From contig NC_065874.1 in the NCBI RefSeq assembly GCF_933775445.1, forward strand, positions 6,777,001 through 6,841,000: DNA of 64,000 bases, given 5' to 3'. Both the position numbers and the translations under genes were made by a program. The notes beneath the pieces are model-generated. The model did not search any database and was not told where the DNA came from. It saw nothing but the letters and a program-made list of their open reading frames with translations. Below are positions 10,249-22,634 of this stretch, piece after piece. The stretch comes from Argentina anserina. Lineage: Eukaryota; Streptophyta; Magnoliopsida; Rosales; Rosaceae. How positions within the stretch are numbered: the stretch's first letter is position 1; the number at the start of each line of letters is the position of its first letter.

Positions 10249-10424
10249 TGTTGAGAAACAAATCTATCATATTGATTGTAATAGGTTGTGTATGAGTTGT
10301 AAAGTTTTTCTAATGTGTAGTAATAGGTTGTGTATGAGTTATTTGAATATTCTCATTGTTGTATAAAGCTCATAGTGCAATATCAATGAAAGGTACTTCA
10401 ACCAATTCTCTCTTCTCTTTTACA
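10249..10424 (+). repeat. 5' LTR of Copia 2
   Basis: 176 bp, TG...CA. It contains two copies of a roughly 40-bp internal unit built on tgtagtaataggttgtgtatgagtt. Confidence 0.93.
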
Positions 10425-10437
10425 TGGTATCAGAGCA
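10425..10437 (+). other. Primer-binding site of Copia 2
   Basis: tggtatcagagca directly after the LTR is the standard complement of the 3' end of plant initiator Met-tRNA. Confidence 0.92.
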
Positions 10438-10757
10438 CTCGATTATAGATCACTGCAGTCACGCCAGCACAGTAACATGGTGATGCAGCGCCGGAGTATG
10501 TAGAACCTTGCCCTCTGCTCCTTCACCAGCATACTGCATTTCCGACCAAACGATCTGCACGGCGCTCAAACGTGCTTACTGCAGAAGTTATTGTTATTTC
10601 TGTTGTGGTCTTCCATGTTAATGCTTATAAATGCGGTGCTTGAAACTTTGTTTTACTCTTACAAGTAAGAGAAAATGAGATAGAGACGCTTTTTTGCGTA
10701 GTGGTGAAAGAGAGTTAGATCCAGACTCGTTTCTTGTAGCATCTCCTATCATTCGTC

Positions 10758-12030
10758 ATGGCTGGTGATGATAATGTTCTTTCACCAAGCAAATCAATTC
10801 CCCCCCCCCATTCCACATAATTATCAAAATCTCCCATCTCAGATCTCTTTAATACTCATCCCTCTGATCACTCATGCATGGTCCTAATTACTAAAGTCTT
10901 GAATAAGAACAACTACAATGGTTGGAAAAAGAATATGTTTAGAGCTTTGAATTCCAAGAACAAGTTTTGTTTTATCAATGGCACAATTGAGTCTCCTTCA
11001 GAAAAGACTGATCCAGATGGCTACAAGACATGGACTCGGGTCAACGACTTGGTGCAGTAGTAGATCACCAACGTTGTCAGTCAAGACATTGCTGAGAGTC
11101 TCACCTATTCCTCTTCGGCTCAAGAGGTATGGGAGGACTTACATGAACGATTTTCACAAGATAATGTCTCTCGAATTTTATAGATTCAGCGAGATATAGT
11201 TTGTCATAAGCAAGAGCAACAAAAAGTCTACTCAGCTTATTATACAAAACTGAAGTATTTGGGATGAATTGACTTCTTATTCTAAGGTTCCACACAGCTC
11301 CCAAGGAGATCAACAGAGACTAATGCAATTTCTGATGGGTTTGAACGATACTCTCAGTGCTATTTGCAGTTAGATTCTTTTGATGAACCATTTGCCTACA
11401 GTTCGCCAAGCCTACGTTGTTGTTGCCCAAGAAGAGAAGCAATGTCTACTCAGTGCTACACATCCAGCCGAGTCCAGCTGTAGTGCGGCCATGGCGGTCG
11501 AAAACTCTGGCAGATTAAAAAATGAAGATCAAGGTAGCAGGCCCAGTTTCAATCAGGGAAGGGGGAGATTTGAGCCAAATCCCCGACCACATTCTGGCAG
11601 ATTCAATTCTCAAGAATGGCGACAAGGATTAGGGAGAGGCCGCCCTCAATGCGTCTACTGTGGAGACCCTAGACATTGGGTTCAGGCTTGTTTTGAACTG
11701 ATCGGCTATCTTCCTGGTCACCCAAAGGCGAAGCAAACTCAACAGCCTTCTATTTCTAAGCCGAATTCCAACACTGGTTTTAGAGTTCCATCTGCCAAAA
11801 ACGTTTCTAGCGTTGTAAGTTCTCATGTTGGACCTTCAGTCACTCTATCTGAAGCCCAATTTAATCGATTTATGGCAGCCGTTAGCAGTATGTCTCCAAG
11901 CTCCAACTCTCATGCCAGTGCAACTCCGAAAGCTAATGCTGCAACTAAACCATGTTTGTCCAAGGTTCTTCCCGCAATTAGATCATCGATAGCGGGGCAA
12001 CCGATCATATTTCATCATCAACTGAATTAA
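10758..12030 (+). pseudogene. Copia 2 gag remnant
   Basis: An ATG at 10758 starts a gag-like frame that passes a run of ten C. Gag-type motifs (YNGWKKNM) follow near 10912-10935. Stops then break the frame (for example at 11058-11060), and several further stops and shifts occur to about 11380. From 11380 to 12030 a long open segment carries the basic region and a CX2CX4HX4C knuckle (CVYCGDPRHWVQAC) near 11650-11691. Non-functional. Confidence 0.85.
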
Positions 12031-12053
12031 TTCATGCTGATAATCGATGTTCC

Positions 12054-12822
12054 TTGCCTCTTGTCTTATTACCAAGTGGGGCAAAAGTTGCTATTGTCGC
12101 AAAAGAATCACTGTCCTTAACTTCCAATTTTTACCTCCATGATGTGTCATCTATGCCAAAAATTAAATTTGATTTGATGTCAGTTAGTCGTTTGACAAGA
12201 GGCATGAATTGTGCAGTGACTTTTTATCCTTATTGGTGCATATTGCAGGATCTGGCTACGAGGAGAATGATTGGTTTGGGTGAACAACGTGATAGATTAT
12301 ACTATTTGGTGGCATTAGCGACGGAGAAGTCCATGAACCAACCTACCTCCACCACCAAACAGTCTACTTGCAACCTCTATATATCCTCCACCGATCTCTG
12401 GCACAATAGGCTCGGACATAGTCTTCACCATGCTTAGGTTTCATCGTTAAACCTCTTCTGAATTTTTCCATTCAATCAAATAAAGCTTGCCACATATGTC
12501 TTATGGCAAAACAGAGTCGTTTACCTTTCTATAATAGCAAAATTCCCTCGAATAAACCTTTTGAAATTATTCATTGTGACATTTGGGGTCGTTATCAACA
12601 TCCTTCACTTTCTGGTGCTCATTATTTTCTCACAATAGTTTATGACTATTCATGTTTTACTTGGATTTTTCTAATGCGACATAAGAGTAAAGTACTTCTC
12701 ATAAAGCGTTTTTTTACTATGCTCTTACGCAATTCGACTCTCGCATTCAAATTTTTTTGTAGTGACAATGGTGCTGAATTTATCTCACTCAAACCTTTCT
12801 TTTCTGATAATGGAGTTGTTTT
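12054..12822 (+). pseudogene. Copia 2 pol, protease tail to integrase (5' part)
   Basis: 12054-12437 encodes the end of the protease domain (LMSVSRLTRG) and the GAG-pre-integrase motif LWHNRLGH, then a stop. 12503-12822 encodes the integrase N-terminal half, with IHCDIWG, a VYDYS stretch and CSDNGAEF. The coding sequence is cut at 12822 by a nested element and resumes at 15235. Confidence 0.88.
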
Positions 12823-15234
12823 TGTAATACCCCGAAAATTATTATTTACTATTTAGTACTCTAATGTTATATTAACTTAGAATTAATTCAATTTTTCTTC
12901 TAATATTTCTCTTTAGAAACTAATGATGATAATGTTCATACTTTCAAAGATAGAAAATTTCTTTTTGTAAGTATTAGACCACGATTTGAATACGTTAGCT
13001 CATATTCTTGCGTATACTCGATACTTTGTACTCGAGTTTAAGACTAATACTAATAGTATTATATTTTATGCATTATATTAGTGTTAGATAGTGCAAATAT
13101 ATTGAAAACCTTATGAAATGAATATACAAAATTTCTTTACTTTTTAGAATAACACATATAAATGTGTTTGTTATATATATATATATATATAATCTTTTAT
13201 GCTAATATGTTTTGAACCTACCTGATTTATTTTTATGTTTTACCTCATCACACTATTTTTTTTATTTGCCAACAACTACACTAACTAGCTAGGCTATCAC
13301 TCAATATTAATTACTGAGAATGGTATGTGAGAATTGAACTTTTGTGTTCCTTCTTGGCCTATTTATAGTTGTGAGCTGCCTTAAGTTTTATTCACACTTC
13401 ACAATCAGAAATCATTGAAGTCTAGAGTTCCCTTAGTTGATAGAAAACTCAACCATCCAATGTTTCTCAAGCTAAAATTCTAGCCTTCACTCTTTCTCTC
13501 TTAAACAAGTTCATTCTTTATTAAAGTAATCTAACTTTGGATCCACATCAAAACCTTCTTTTCACCACTGAAACTTCAAGGTAAGTATATCTTACATCCT
13601 TATAATCATTTGTCATTTAAGATTTATCAAAGTGCATAGCTAAGGATGAAATGGAAAAGACCATGTTTTGGTAAGAGTTATATTTTCATATTTTATAATC
13701 TGAGTTTGTCTAGGTAACAATAACATTAAATTTATCATGAAAAATGCTTCAATTTAGGCTTTTGAATCACTCAAAAATGTTTAGAAATTGAGAAGTTATG
13801 GCTAATCAAAGTTAAAGTTAATAAACTCACTGAAAATCTTTTATAGCACTCACAACTTTAAAAACTCATATCTCACTCATTTCTTAACCATTTTCCACAA
13901 ACTTTATATTAAATTAAAGTATAAGACTTCTACTTTTAATCTGAAAAGTTTCAGAAGAAATGATAAAATTTTATTACAAGTAGAATATGTAGACATCTAA
14001 GATGACAACTTGATGATCGGTTTCTGCACTACTACTGTGTTTGAAATTTTTGGACTCAATGGCTTTGAAATGGGCTGTATGACTTATCCTATTAGATTTC
14101 TTACGAAAAGTCCTTGAACATAGACTCCTCACTTGCCTAATTTGGACGTTTATTGATTGAGTTATCGATACGGAAAGTTGACGAATTTTGACACTATTGT
14201 TTGAATGACAATTGCTAATTTGGACAAAGATTTTCCTTATTATGGGAGAAGTGACTACTAATCCTTTTATTATTAAATAATATTATCTAATTGATTTTAA
14301 TTTAAAGTAAATTTACTTTATTTGTACATTTACTTTCAAGTTTATTAATTTGTTTATTTCAAGCATACATTGAATTATTAATAAGTATTTATATCTTGGT
14401 GTAAGATTATAATTTTTTAGTATTTAAATAGTCTTAATTACTAAACTTTGTGATATTCTATTGACGTTATTGAGTTGAAGGTGTGAAGCCGGGTGATTAG
14501 TACTACCACGTGCTTAAGTGAATTCCTGGTAAAATTGTTTTGTACTTTGTGAGTTAGTCTTTGGTCATAGTTCCTACAGATAGTGCACTATTATACTCAT
14601 AGAATAATTGACCTTCAGTATACATACTCTGGTGTTAGCCTCGGTATGCTGAGGTTTATCCGTGTTATGAGTAAACGTGAACCCTAACATGTGACTTTGT
14701 GATTAATTACCAGTTTTCTTGAAAATTCACACAATTAATTGAATATATTGATGTTGATATGTATATCTATATGCATAAGTAAGAATTCATGTGACCAAAT
14801 ATATCTGGTTCTTGATACATTTTACTTGGTTGTTCATATTTGAATTTTTCATTAGCCAAATTATTATATTTGAATCACCGAGGCCAATACCAGAGTATGT
14901 ATACTCTGCATATATTCATGATGCTACACAATCTTATTTTCAGGTAATGAGTAGATGTTTGGGGAATGTGATGAATCTACTAAATAAAATGATGGGTTTT
15001 CTTCATTATTATTTCAAGACAATAAATGCGAGACTCGTGTATCTTCGCTAAATTTCAGTATTTCTAAATCCGTTGTATTGTAAAATAACTTTGATTATGT
15101 TTCCTAATAAAAGTATTATTCAGACATATATTTCTATCATTTTTATTGAGGAAATTTTATTGGTTTTAAGGTCACACCTCTAATTCGGGAACCATATTTC
15201 CATATAATAGTGGTCTCGAATTGGGGGTGTGACA
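12823..15234. mobile_element. Nested LTR-type element, probably a solo LTR
   Basis: A 2412-bp AT-rich insertion inside the Copia 2 integrase. It begins TGTAATACCCC and ends GGGTGTGACA, imperfectly complementary ends typical of plant Gypsy-type LTRs. It is flanked by an exact 5-bp duplication, gtttt (12818-12822 and 15235-15239). Removing one copy plus the insertion rejoins the integrase frame. A tatttatag stretch near 13363-13371 is TATA-like. No retroelement protein was found inside, so a solo LTR or a non-coding LTR-type element fits. Orientation is uncertain. Confidence 0.85.
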
Positions 15235-17676
15235 GTTTTTCACCATTCTTGCATTTACACACCTCAACAAAATGGGGTTGTAGAACGTAAGCATCGTCAT
15301 ATACTCCAAGTTGCTCGGGCATTAGAATTCCAAGCTCACCTTCCCTCACAATTTTAGGGTGATTGTGCACTTACATCCGTTCACATCATCAATAAGTTAC
15401 CTACACCTCTTCTTTCCTTCAAAATTCATTTCGAACTACTCTACTCCAAACCTCATTCCTTTTCTCATCTTCGTGTTTTTGGGTGTCTAGCTTATACCAC
15501 AAATGTTCATCCTTCCCATAAGTTCGATCAACGTGCTACTCTATCTTTCTTTATCGGGTATCCGATCGGTCAAAAGGTTTTTAAGCTATATGATTTGTCT
15601 ATAAAAAAAGGTTTTTACCAGTCGGGATGTTAAATTTCATGAAGATATCATCCCTTATGGAGCCTTAGACCCTTTGGGCAACCAACCCGGCCCAATTTTT
15701 GCTCGAATACACGAACCTGACCCGGTCCTTCCTTCATCTGATATCGATGACTTCACTTTCGATATGGCCATGCTTGAGCCACCACATTCACCACCTCACT
15801 TTCCTCCCTATCCATCCACGACAGCTCCGCCCTCTCCCTCATCTTCCCCGCCACCACCTCTGTTTCGCACATACTCCCACCGTCCACCACCCTCTACCCT
15901 GCCTCCGCCTGATCCGCCCACATCAATCGCCCCACCCACCACCGAACCCATCCCCCTCCGTCGCTCTAGCCGCTAGTCGCACCCACCGCACCGGCTCACT
16001 TACAATGTTCGCTCAATTCACTCAGATATGTCGTCCTTCTTGTTTCCTGGTCCGACTAGAGGAACTCGTTACCCGTTGGCTATCTATCTCTCTTACCATC
16101 TGTGTGTGCCTCATCATTAGACTTTCTTGGCTCAGATCAGTCATGTCATTGAGTCACGCACCTATTCTGAGGCAGTTGTTCATCTGGAATGGCAACAAGC
16201 CGTGTTTTCTAAATTGCAAGCCCTCGAGGCTAATGGCACATAGACTCTTACCACAATTCCAGCTGGCAAAGTTCTCATTGGTTGTCGTTGGTATATAAGA
16301 TCAAGCACAAAGCAGACGACTCTGTTGAACGTTATAAAGCCTGGTTGGTCACAAAGGATTTCACTCAGTTAGAAGGTGTGGATTATCATGAGACTTTTTC
16401 CCTACTGCTAAAATTACTATTGTTCGTTGTCTCTTAGCTTTAGCAGCTGCTCGTCGTTGGAAATTACACCAACTGGATATGAATAATGCTTTCCTTCATG
16501 GTGATTTATTAGAGGAAATATATATGTCTCCTCCGCCAAGTCTTCGGCGAGAGGGGGAGGAGAATCTGGCATGTCGATTGCACAAGTCTCTGTATGGTTT
16601 GAAACTGGCTTTAAGGCAGTGGTTTGAGAAGTTTTTTGATGCAGTAAAGTTAGTCGGGTATGTTCAATATAAAGCTGATTATTCATTGTTCACTAAGAAG
16701 AAAGGGAATTTATTTATTGCACTTTTGATTTACGTTGATCATATATTGATTACTAGGAATGACTTGGAGACAATTGTTGTACTTAAGACTTTCTTGCATA
16801 GTCAATTTCATCTCAAGGATATTGGAGACTTAAAGTATTTTCTTGGCATCGAGGTTTCAACTTCGAAACGTGGTATCTTTATCAGTCAACGTAAATATGT
16901 CTCGGTGATTATTGAAGATGCATGATTATTAGGGGCCGTTCCGACAGATACTCCCATGGAAAAAGACTTGAGAGCATAATGATCTGCTCAACGACCTTGA
17001 GAAATACAAGAGGTTGATTGGCCGACTCATATATCTCAATGTATCACGTTATGATATTACCTATGTCGTCCATGTCCTTAGTAGGTTCATAAATCAACCT
17101 AGGAAGACGAATTGGGAAGCAACATTAAGGGTGGTACGCTACTTGAAAGGTGCTCCAAGACAATGTTTATTCTTTTCTTCCATCAGTGATTTAAGATTGA
17201 GAGCCTATTGTGATTCCGATTCGGCAGAATGTCCGGTCACAAGAAGATCTACAACCAGATACTTTGTCTTTCTTGGATCTTCATTGGTCTCTTGGAAGTC
17301 TAAGCGCCAAAAGACAGTGTCTTTATCTTCAACAGAGGCTGAATATCGAGCTATGACAGACACATGTTGTGAGTTGACTTGGTTACATTGCTTACTTAAA
17401 GATTTGGGCATGTTGCTTCATGAGCCAGCTTCGTTATTCTGTGACAACAAGGTTACACTCCACATTGCAGCCAATCATGCTTTTCATGAGCGAACAAGGC
17501 ACATTGAGATGGACTGCTATTATATCCGAGACAAAATTCTAGATAGTTATGTGGTCACAAGATATGTAAGTTATGCATATCAACTAGCTGATGTTCTCAC
17601 TAAACCATTAGGAAAATACATTTTTATTCCTATGATTTGCAAGCTGGGTGTGCAAGACATCTATTCTCCAACTTGA
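15235..17676 (+). pseudogene. Copia 2 pol, integrase C-part, RT and RNase H
   Basis: The frame resumes with the catalytic-Glu region ([12 protein letters not shown], about 15262-15300). A Pro-rich linker follows (15674-15976), then broken RT. An open RT segment (16479-16925) has MNNAFLHGDL and LHKSLYGLK, but the catalytic box reads YVDHI, with His in place of the second Asp. RNase H (17014-17676) retains YCDSDSA, STEAEY and FCDNK and ends just before the polypurine tract. The many stops and the mutated catalytic site mean this copy cannot make active enzyme. Confidence 0.9.
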
Positions 17677-17683
17677 GGGGGAG
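17675..17683 (+). other. Polypurine tract of Copia 2
   Basis: gagggggag immediately before the 3' LTR. Confidence 0.85.
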
Positions 17684-17900
17684 TGTTGAGAAACAAATCT
17701 GTCATATTGATTGTAATAGGTTGTGTATGAGTTGTAAAGTTTTCTAATGTGTAGTAATATGTTGTGTATGAGTTGTAAAGCTTCATTATGTGTAGTAATA
17801 AGTTGTGTATGAGTTGTCTGAATATTTTAACTATTGTATAAAGCTCATAGTGCAATATCAATGAAAATTACTTCAATCAATTCTCTTCTTCTCTTTTACA
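17684..17900 (+). repeat. 3' LTR of Copia 2
   Basis: 217 bp, TG...CA. It has three copies of the internal unit tgtagtaata-gttgtgtatgagtt, against two in the 5' LTR, plus scattered substitutions. Confidence 0.93.
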
Positions 17901-17905
17901 AATCA

Positions 17906-18860
17906 AACTCTCAAACTCATGAAGAAATGCCAAACGAGTGAATTGACCCTGTAGGATCAGTAACCAACTTCCTATGGATCCAAGAAATTAGAATTTATGT
18001 AGCATGAGCATTGCTTTCAATCTGATCAACACATCGTGTGAAATCATAAGGAGACTTATATTTCCGTAAACTCGATTATTGATAAATGTGCCTGCTGCAT
18101 TATACTAGGGATTGTTCATGCATAAACAAAGTACAAAACAACAAGGGCTAGGAGAAATCTATGAGACCTGGGCTTAGCCGACTTAACGGCCCACCCTTTT
18201 ATAACAAATAAAATACCTAAAATGAAACTGTAATATGTTCGTTGGACGCCAAACTAAGTTCAGGCTATTTCCATCATCGGATAAAAAAAGAAGAAGTTTA
18301 GGCTATCTTCCACAAAGTCATCTCTCTCCACTCTCCAGCGACCGGGCCAGCCAACTGCCGTAAATTGAAACAGAGTGAAAAAACTAATCCAAAGTTCTAA
18401 ACTTTCTCTCTTTCCCTAATTGAAACTGGTCAAAAGAACTAGGGGTTTATGTGCCCTTAACAAAATGGGATAAATTGAACACTTTGGCTAATTGTCTTAT
18501 TGTCTCACCCAAGTTTTGCCCTTACTGCTCTTGACACGAGTCACATAGATGAGACTAGTGCAAAGACGATTGCATATATTATCTCAAATCATGCCACCTT
18601 GATTAATGCACATGGTAATTAACTGATGCATTGGTTTGAACTAATCATGTTTGCCATGGAAACATAATCACATTAATCATGCATTGGTCTTCTTTCACTC
18701 AATTCGGTATTCTATTGTTCTTAAAAGTTGAAACATCATTATCTCATTAATCATAGAGCTTAACATAGCAAACATGGAAACATAATCACATTAATCGTAC
18801 CCTACATTAGTTGGCAGTATTGATTATGAAAGAACTGTTTTATCACGCACAAAATTAAAA
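17906..18860. other. Intergenic, no gene seen
   Basis: AT-rich sequence without supported ORFs. A short run, aaacatggaaacataatcacattaatc, occurs in similar form twice (about 18653-18680 and 18770-18797), a minor direct repeat. Confidence 0.4.
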
Positions 18861-19585
18861 TTGTGTGGATGTGTGATAAACATCATTAGCTCGAGGGACA
18901 AATGCAGCTCAATCACAAGTATTAAATTGAAAAGTGTCATTCGACCACTTACTATTCACATTTTCTTGAAAACTGTCTATATCTTAGTGCGTGTGAATAT
19001 CATTATTTTACCTTTTGATTTATTAATTTAAAAGTGGTTAAATATAATCAATACGAGTAATTATTCTGTGTATCCGTCACACCACGTGGTACTGCCATGT
19101 AGTGTACCTAGCCAATTATATTATATTATAATATAATTAACATGCACGCAGTGAAAATAGAAAAAAAATTATTTACATATAAGAACTAATCAGAAACAAT
19201 CATAGTAAAAAATATATCAATAATTGTGTGGATGTGTGATAAACATCATTAGCTCGAGGGACAAATGCAGCTCAATCACAAGTATTAAATTGAAAAGTGT
19301 TATCGACCACTTACTATTCATATCTTCTTGAAAACTGTTTATATCTTAGTGCGTGTGAATATCATTATTTTACCTATTAATTTAACAGTGGTTAAGTATA
19401 ATTGATACATTGATGAGTAATAATTCTGTGTATCCGCCACACCACGTGGTACTGACATGTAGTGTACCTAGCCAATTATATTATATTATAATATAATTAA
19501 CATGCACGCAGTGAAAATAGAAAAAAATTATTTACATATAAGAACTAATCAGAAACAATCATAATAAAAAAATATATTAATAATT
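18861..19585. repeat. Tandem duplication, two copies of a 363-bp unit
   Basis: Copy 1 (18861-19223) and copy 2 (19224-19585) are adjacent direct repeats starting ttgtgtggatgtgtgataaac. They differ by scattered substitutions and small indels (for example around 19010-19020 against 19370-19380). No ORF or transposon terminus is visible. Both copies include ccaccacgtggtac-like palindromic sequence with a G-box CACGTG (cacacCACGTGgtact). Confidence 0.92.
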
Positions 19586-20682
19586 TTAAAAAGATACACC
19601 ACGTGAGATATGTGACGGGTATATATAATAATTTCTTTTTATTGAAATCTAGTTTATTAACAAATATTTGAAAAATCAACACAAGGAGGCATCATCATCG
19701 ATCATCAAAACATATATATGGTCAACAAAGTGTCAACCTGAACGTTCTTTTTCTACAAATGGACTCGTGAGATAAAATAGTCAGGGTTGACAAGTTGTCA
19801 TAGACTAGCCAGTTTAGATAAAAGCAATACGTCGTGGGTGGTAATCATTGGTAAAGTAGTAGTTACACCAAGTTGAAAATAAATGCCAAATTCCAAGGAA
19901 ACGAAGATTGATATAACTATTCGAAGTTTCGTGGTCATTGGTTAATACTAGCCAAGTTCTTTTCTTAAGACTTTGGCCAGTCGGTTGTTCAGATCACCCT
20001 TTTACTGAGCAAATTAAACTGCTTAAGTTGGTCAGTACTCTATCGAAGGACCTCCATCTCTCTCATACAGAAGATAGATACAAACTAGCTAGCCAGCTAG
20101 GATATGATGAACCTGCATAATCGGTATTCAGCTAGCATCAGCATATATATTAGGATGTACAGCAAGATGGATATCTATTTCCGATATAAAAAAAAAGATC
20201 AACAGAAAGGTCAAAACATTAGGGGAAGACAAATGATCGAGGAGCTAATCTTTCTCGTTTGTCATCCTTATCGTTCCCCTACGGACTTGATTGATCTTGT
20301 TTCATGGAAATGCAGGCATAAAGGTTTGGAATAGCTAGCATGCAGAGGAAAGCATCTATGTAATTTTGTTCTCGAGGATTTCAAAATCACAATTCTTAAA
20401 CCCAAATTCTAGTGAAGACAGGACTCAACTTAAAAACATAAAAACATGCATGCATGTGAGATCTTTTTTTTTTTAAATGGTGCATGTGAGATCTTACATA
20501 CGGAATTAGACTCAATACCAACTAAAGAACATTGACCATGCATCAACTTATGTTCTAATCAGAATGCTCAGTTATGATAACAAAAATGTGGATTAGAGAT
20601 TATGCAATCTACAAAATGATTCTACACCACACTCCTAAATAGGAGATCAAAAACTATAACAACAAACACTTCACCTTCATGC
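19586..20682. other. Intergenic, no gene seen
   Basis: AT-rich. Short ORFs at 19938-20120 and 20104-20334 have no recognisable domain and look random. Confidence 0.4.
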
Positions 20683-21116
20683 TAAGAGCATCTGCACCCA
20701 TAAAATAGGTTTGCTCAAGTAAATAGTGGGTCCGGAAGCAAATTGATTTCAAAATTTGCTCAAGTAAATCGATTTTTCCATATACTCATTTACAATTTAC
20801 TTGAGCAATTCAATTTTGTCTTGTTGTGAATGATAAAAAAAATTACCAGATACACTTACAACCAATAATAATGTGCCACATGCCGTTATCGACTTGATAT
20901 TATACAAGATTTCCAATAAATTTTCGATTAATAGAGAATTGACACGTGTCATTGTCGGCAAAATAATTGGACCAGATTTCCGGTGAAATTTTCGACCAAT
21001 TAGCTATAAATTATCTAATATCACTCATTTTTATACTCACACCATTGTGAAGAATCAAAACAGATTTAGGATCATTCAATCTAAACACTTAGCAACATTT
21101 CCTTGTTCATGCACCA

Positions 21117-22450
21117 ATGAATCTTTTCAGCTTTCACAATTTTTTCAGGTGGAGACAACATCAACAAGAAGAGGATGACCATATGGAGCAATCATTCGTC
21201 AATCAGGTGGTCATGGCGGAAGCACAACACGATGATGAACCAACACGGCCAAGCGGTTCATGTCGCGGTAAAAAACCAAATAAGCCACGTCATAGGTTAT
21301 TTAGGGGACACAATCTCATGGAAGATTATTTCATCGAACATCCAATCTTTGACGCGCAAAACTTTCGCCGGAGGTACAGGATGAGCAGAGACCGATTCAA
21401 CATTATCATGACGGACTTCTGCAACCACAACCAATCTTGGCACCAAAGAAAAGACGTCACTAGTTTGCTAGGGCTACTTCACCAACAAAAGATAATCAAG
21501 GCTCTACGAATGCTGGTGTACGGGTCAGTCGCAGATTAATGTACTGAAATTACAAGGATGGGGAAATCGACTACCCTCTATTGTATGAAGGAGTTTTGCA
21601 GGCAAGTGGTTCACCTCTATGGTCCAAGATACATTCGTAGTCCAACACCGGCAGACCTCACGCGACTACTAGCTAAAGGCGAACGTTGAGGCTTTTCAGG
21701 TAAGATTAGAAGCATCGACTACATGCAATAGGAGTGGAAAAAATGCCCAACTGCCTATCAAGGGGCATATTCGGGTCGAAAGGGTCGCAACGGTTATCCT
21801 AGAGGCCGTGGTCTCCTATGATACGTGGATATGACACAGTTTCTTTAGGTGTCTTAGAGCTAAAAATGACATTAACGTGTTCCATCTATCGAATGTGTTC
21901 TCAGAGATCCTTGCCGGAAGAGGCCCAACTGCCGTCTATGAAGTCCACTGACAAAGGTACTAGACAACTTATTATCTGGCTGACGGAATATATCCAAGGT
22001 ACTCTACATTTTTCAAAGCAATTCTCAATCCCCAAACGCTTCAAGATAAGCTCGTTGCAAAGAAACAAGAGGCGTACCAGAAAGATGTGGAGATGGCCTT
22101 TGGCATCTTACAATCTCGATGGGCAATTATACGTTATAGTTGTACAATGCACCACAAATCGGTAATGACTACCATCATGTTAGCTTGCATTATATTGCAT
22201 TACATAATTGTTGAGGAAGAGTACGTGGAGGATGATGAAGAATAGGATAAAGAAGAAGAAGACTTGCAAAACCCATCGAGGGCTTTCCGGGTTTATGATG
22301 GGCCAGTGAATGTACAAGAGAATCGAATTCATTTTGAGCCAATCAGTAGAGATGGAGCCAATATACAACGGTTTTATGACCGTGTTGCCGATCTCGAATC
22401 CGTTTACATCCATAGAGAGTTCTAGACAGATTTGGTGAAACACATTTGAA
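21117..22450 (+). pseudogene. Harbinger transposase remnant
   Basis: 21117-21539 is open and encodes the N-terminal region with RLFRGHNLMEDYF and FRRRYRMSRDRF, typical of plant HARBI1-like/DDE_Tnp_4 transposases. It stops at a TAA where homologues continue (YGSVAD). Later pieces, in shifting frames, include YMQ..EWKKCPTAYQGAYSGRKGR near 21720-21785, KDVEMAFGILQSRWAIIRY-like sequence near 22092-22140, and MTTIMLACIILHYIIVEEE near 22165-22220. Multiple stops and shifts mean the cut-and-paste enzyme is not made. Confidence 0.88.
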
Positions 22451-22634
22451 GGGTTAACTTGTTTTATTATGTATTTTCATTCCGTTTGTATTTAATTATT
22501 AAGTTTGTGTGTAGTTTAAGTATGTGTGTTAATTTTTAGTGTATTTCAATTTTCATCTTAATAAATAAATTGCATTTTTATTTCTTTAAAATTTAAATTA
22601 TATGTAATTTAAATTTAGTTCAATACTATGATTA

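Larger units (their letters stand above)
10249..17900 (+). mobile_element. Copia LTR retrotransposon 2 (decayed, with nested insertion)
   Basis: The LTRs at 10249-10424 and 17684-17900 begin tgttgagaaac and end cttttaca. An exact 5-bp target duplication, aatca, flanks the element (10244-10248 and 17901-17905). A perfect tggtatcagagc primer-binding site follows the 5' LTR, and a gagggggag tract precedes the 3' LTR. Gag, protease, integrase, RT and RNase H remnants are all on the plus strand, with many stops and frameshifts. A 2.4-kb element interrupts the integrase. The 3' LTR is 41 bp longer than the 5' one because it holds an extra copy of an internal repeat. Confidence 0.95.

Noticed and set aside
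14791..15051. 86-codon ORF inside the nested LTR-type element
   Set aside because: AT-rich, no recognisable motif, and lies in what is probably a solo LTR.
15699..16298. 199-codon ORF in Copia 2
   Set aside because: Out of frame with the degraded pol linker; a by-product of the Pro/Ser-rich segment.
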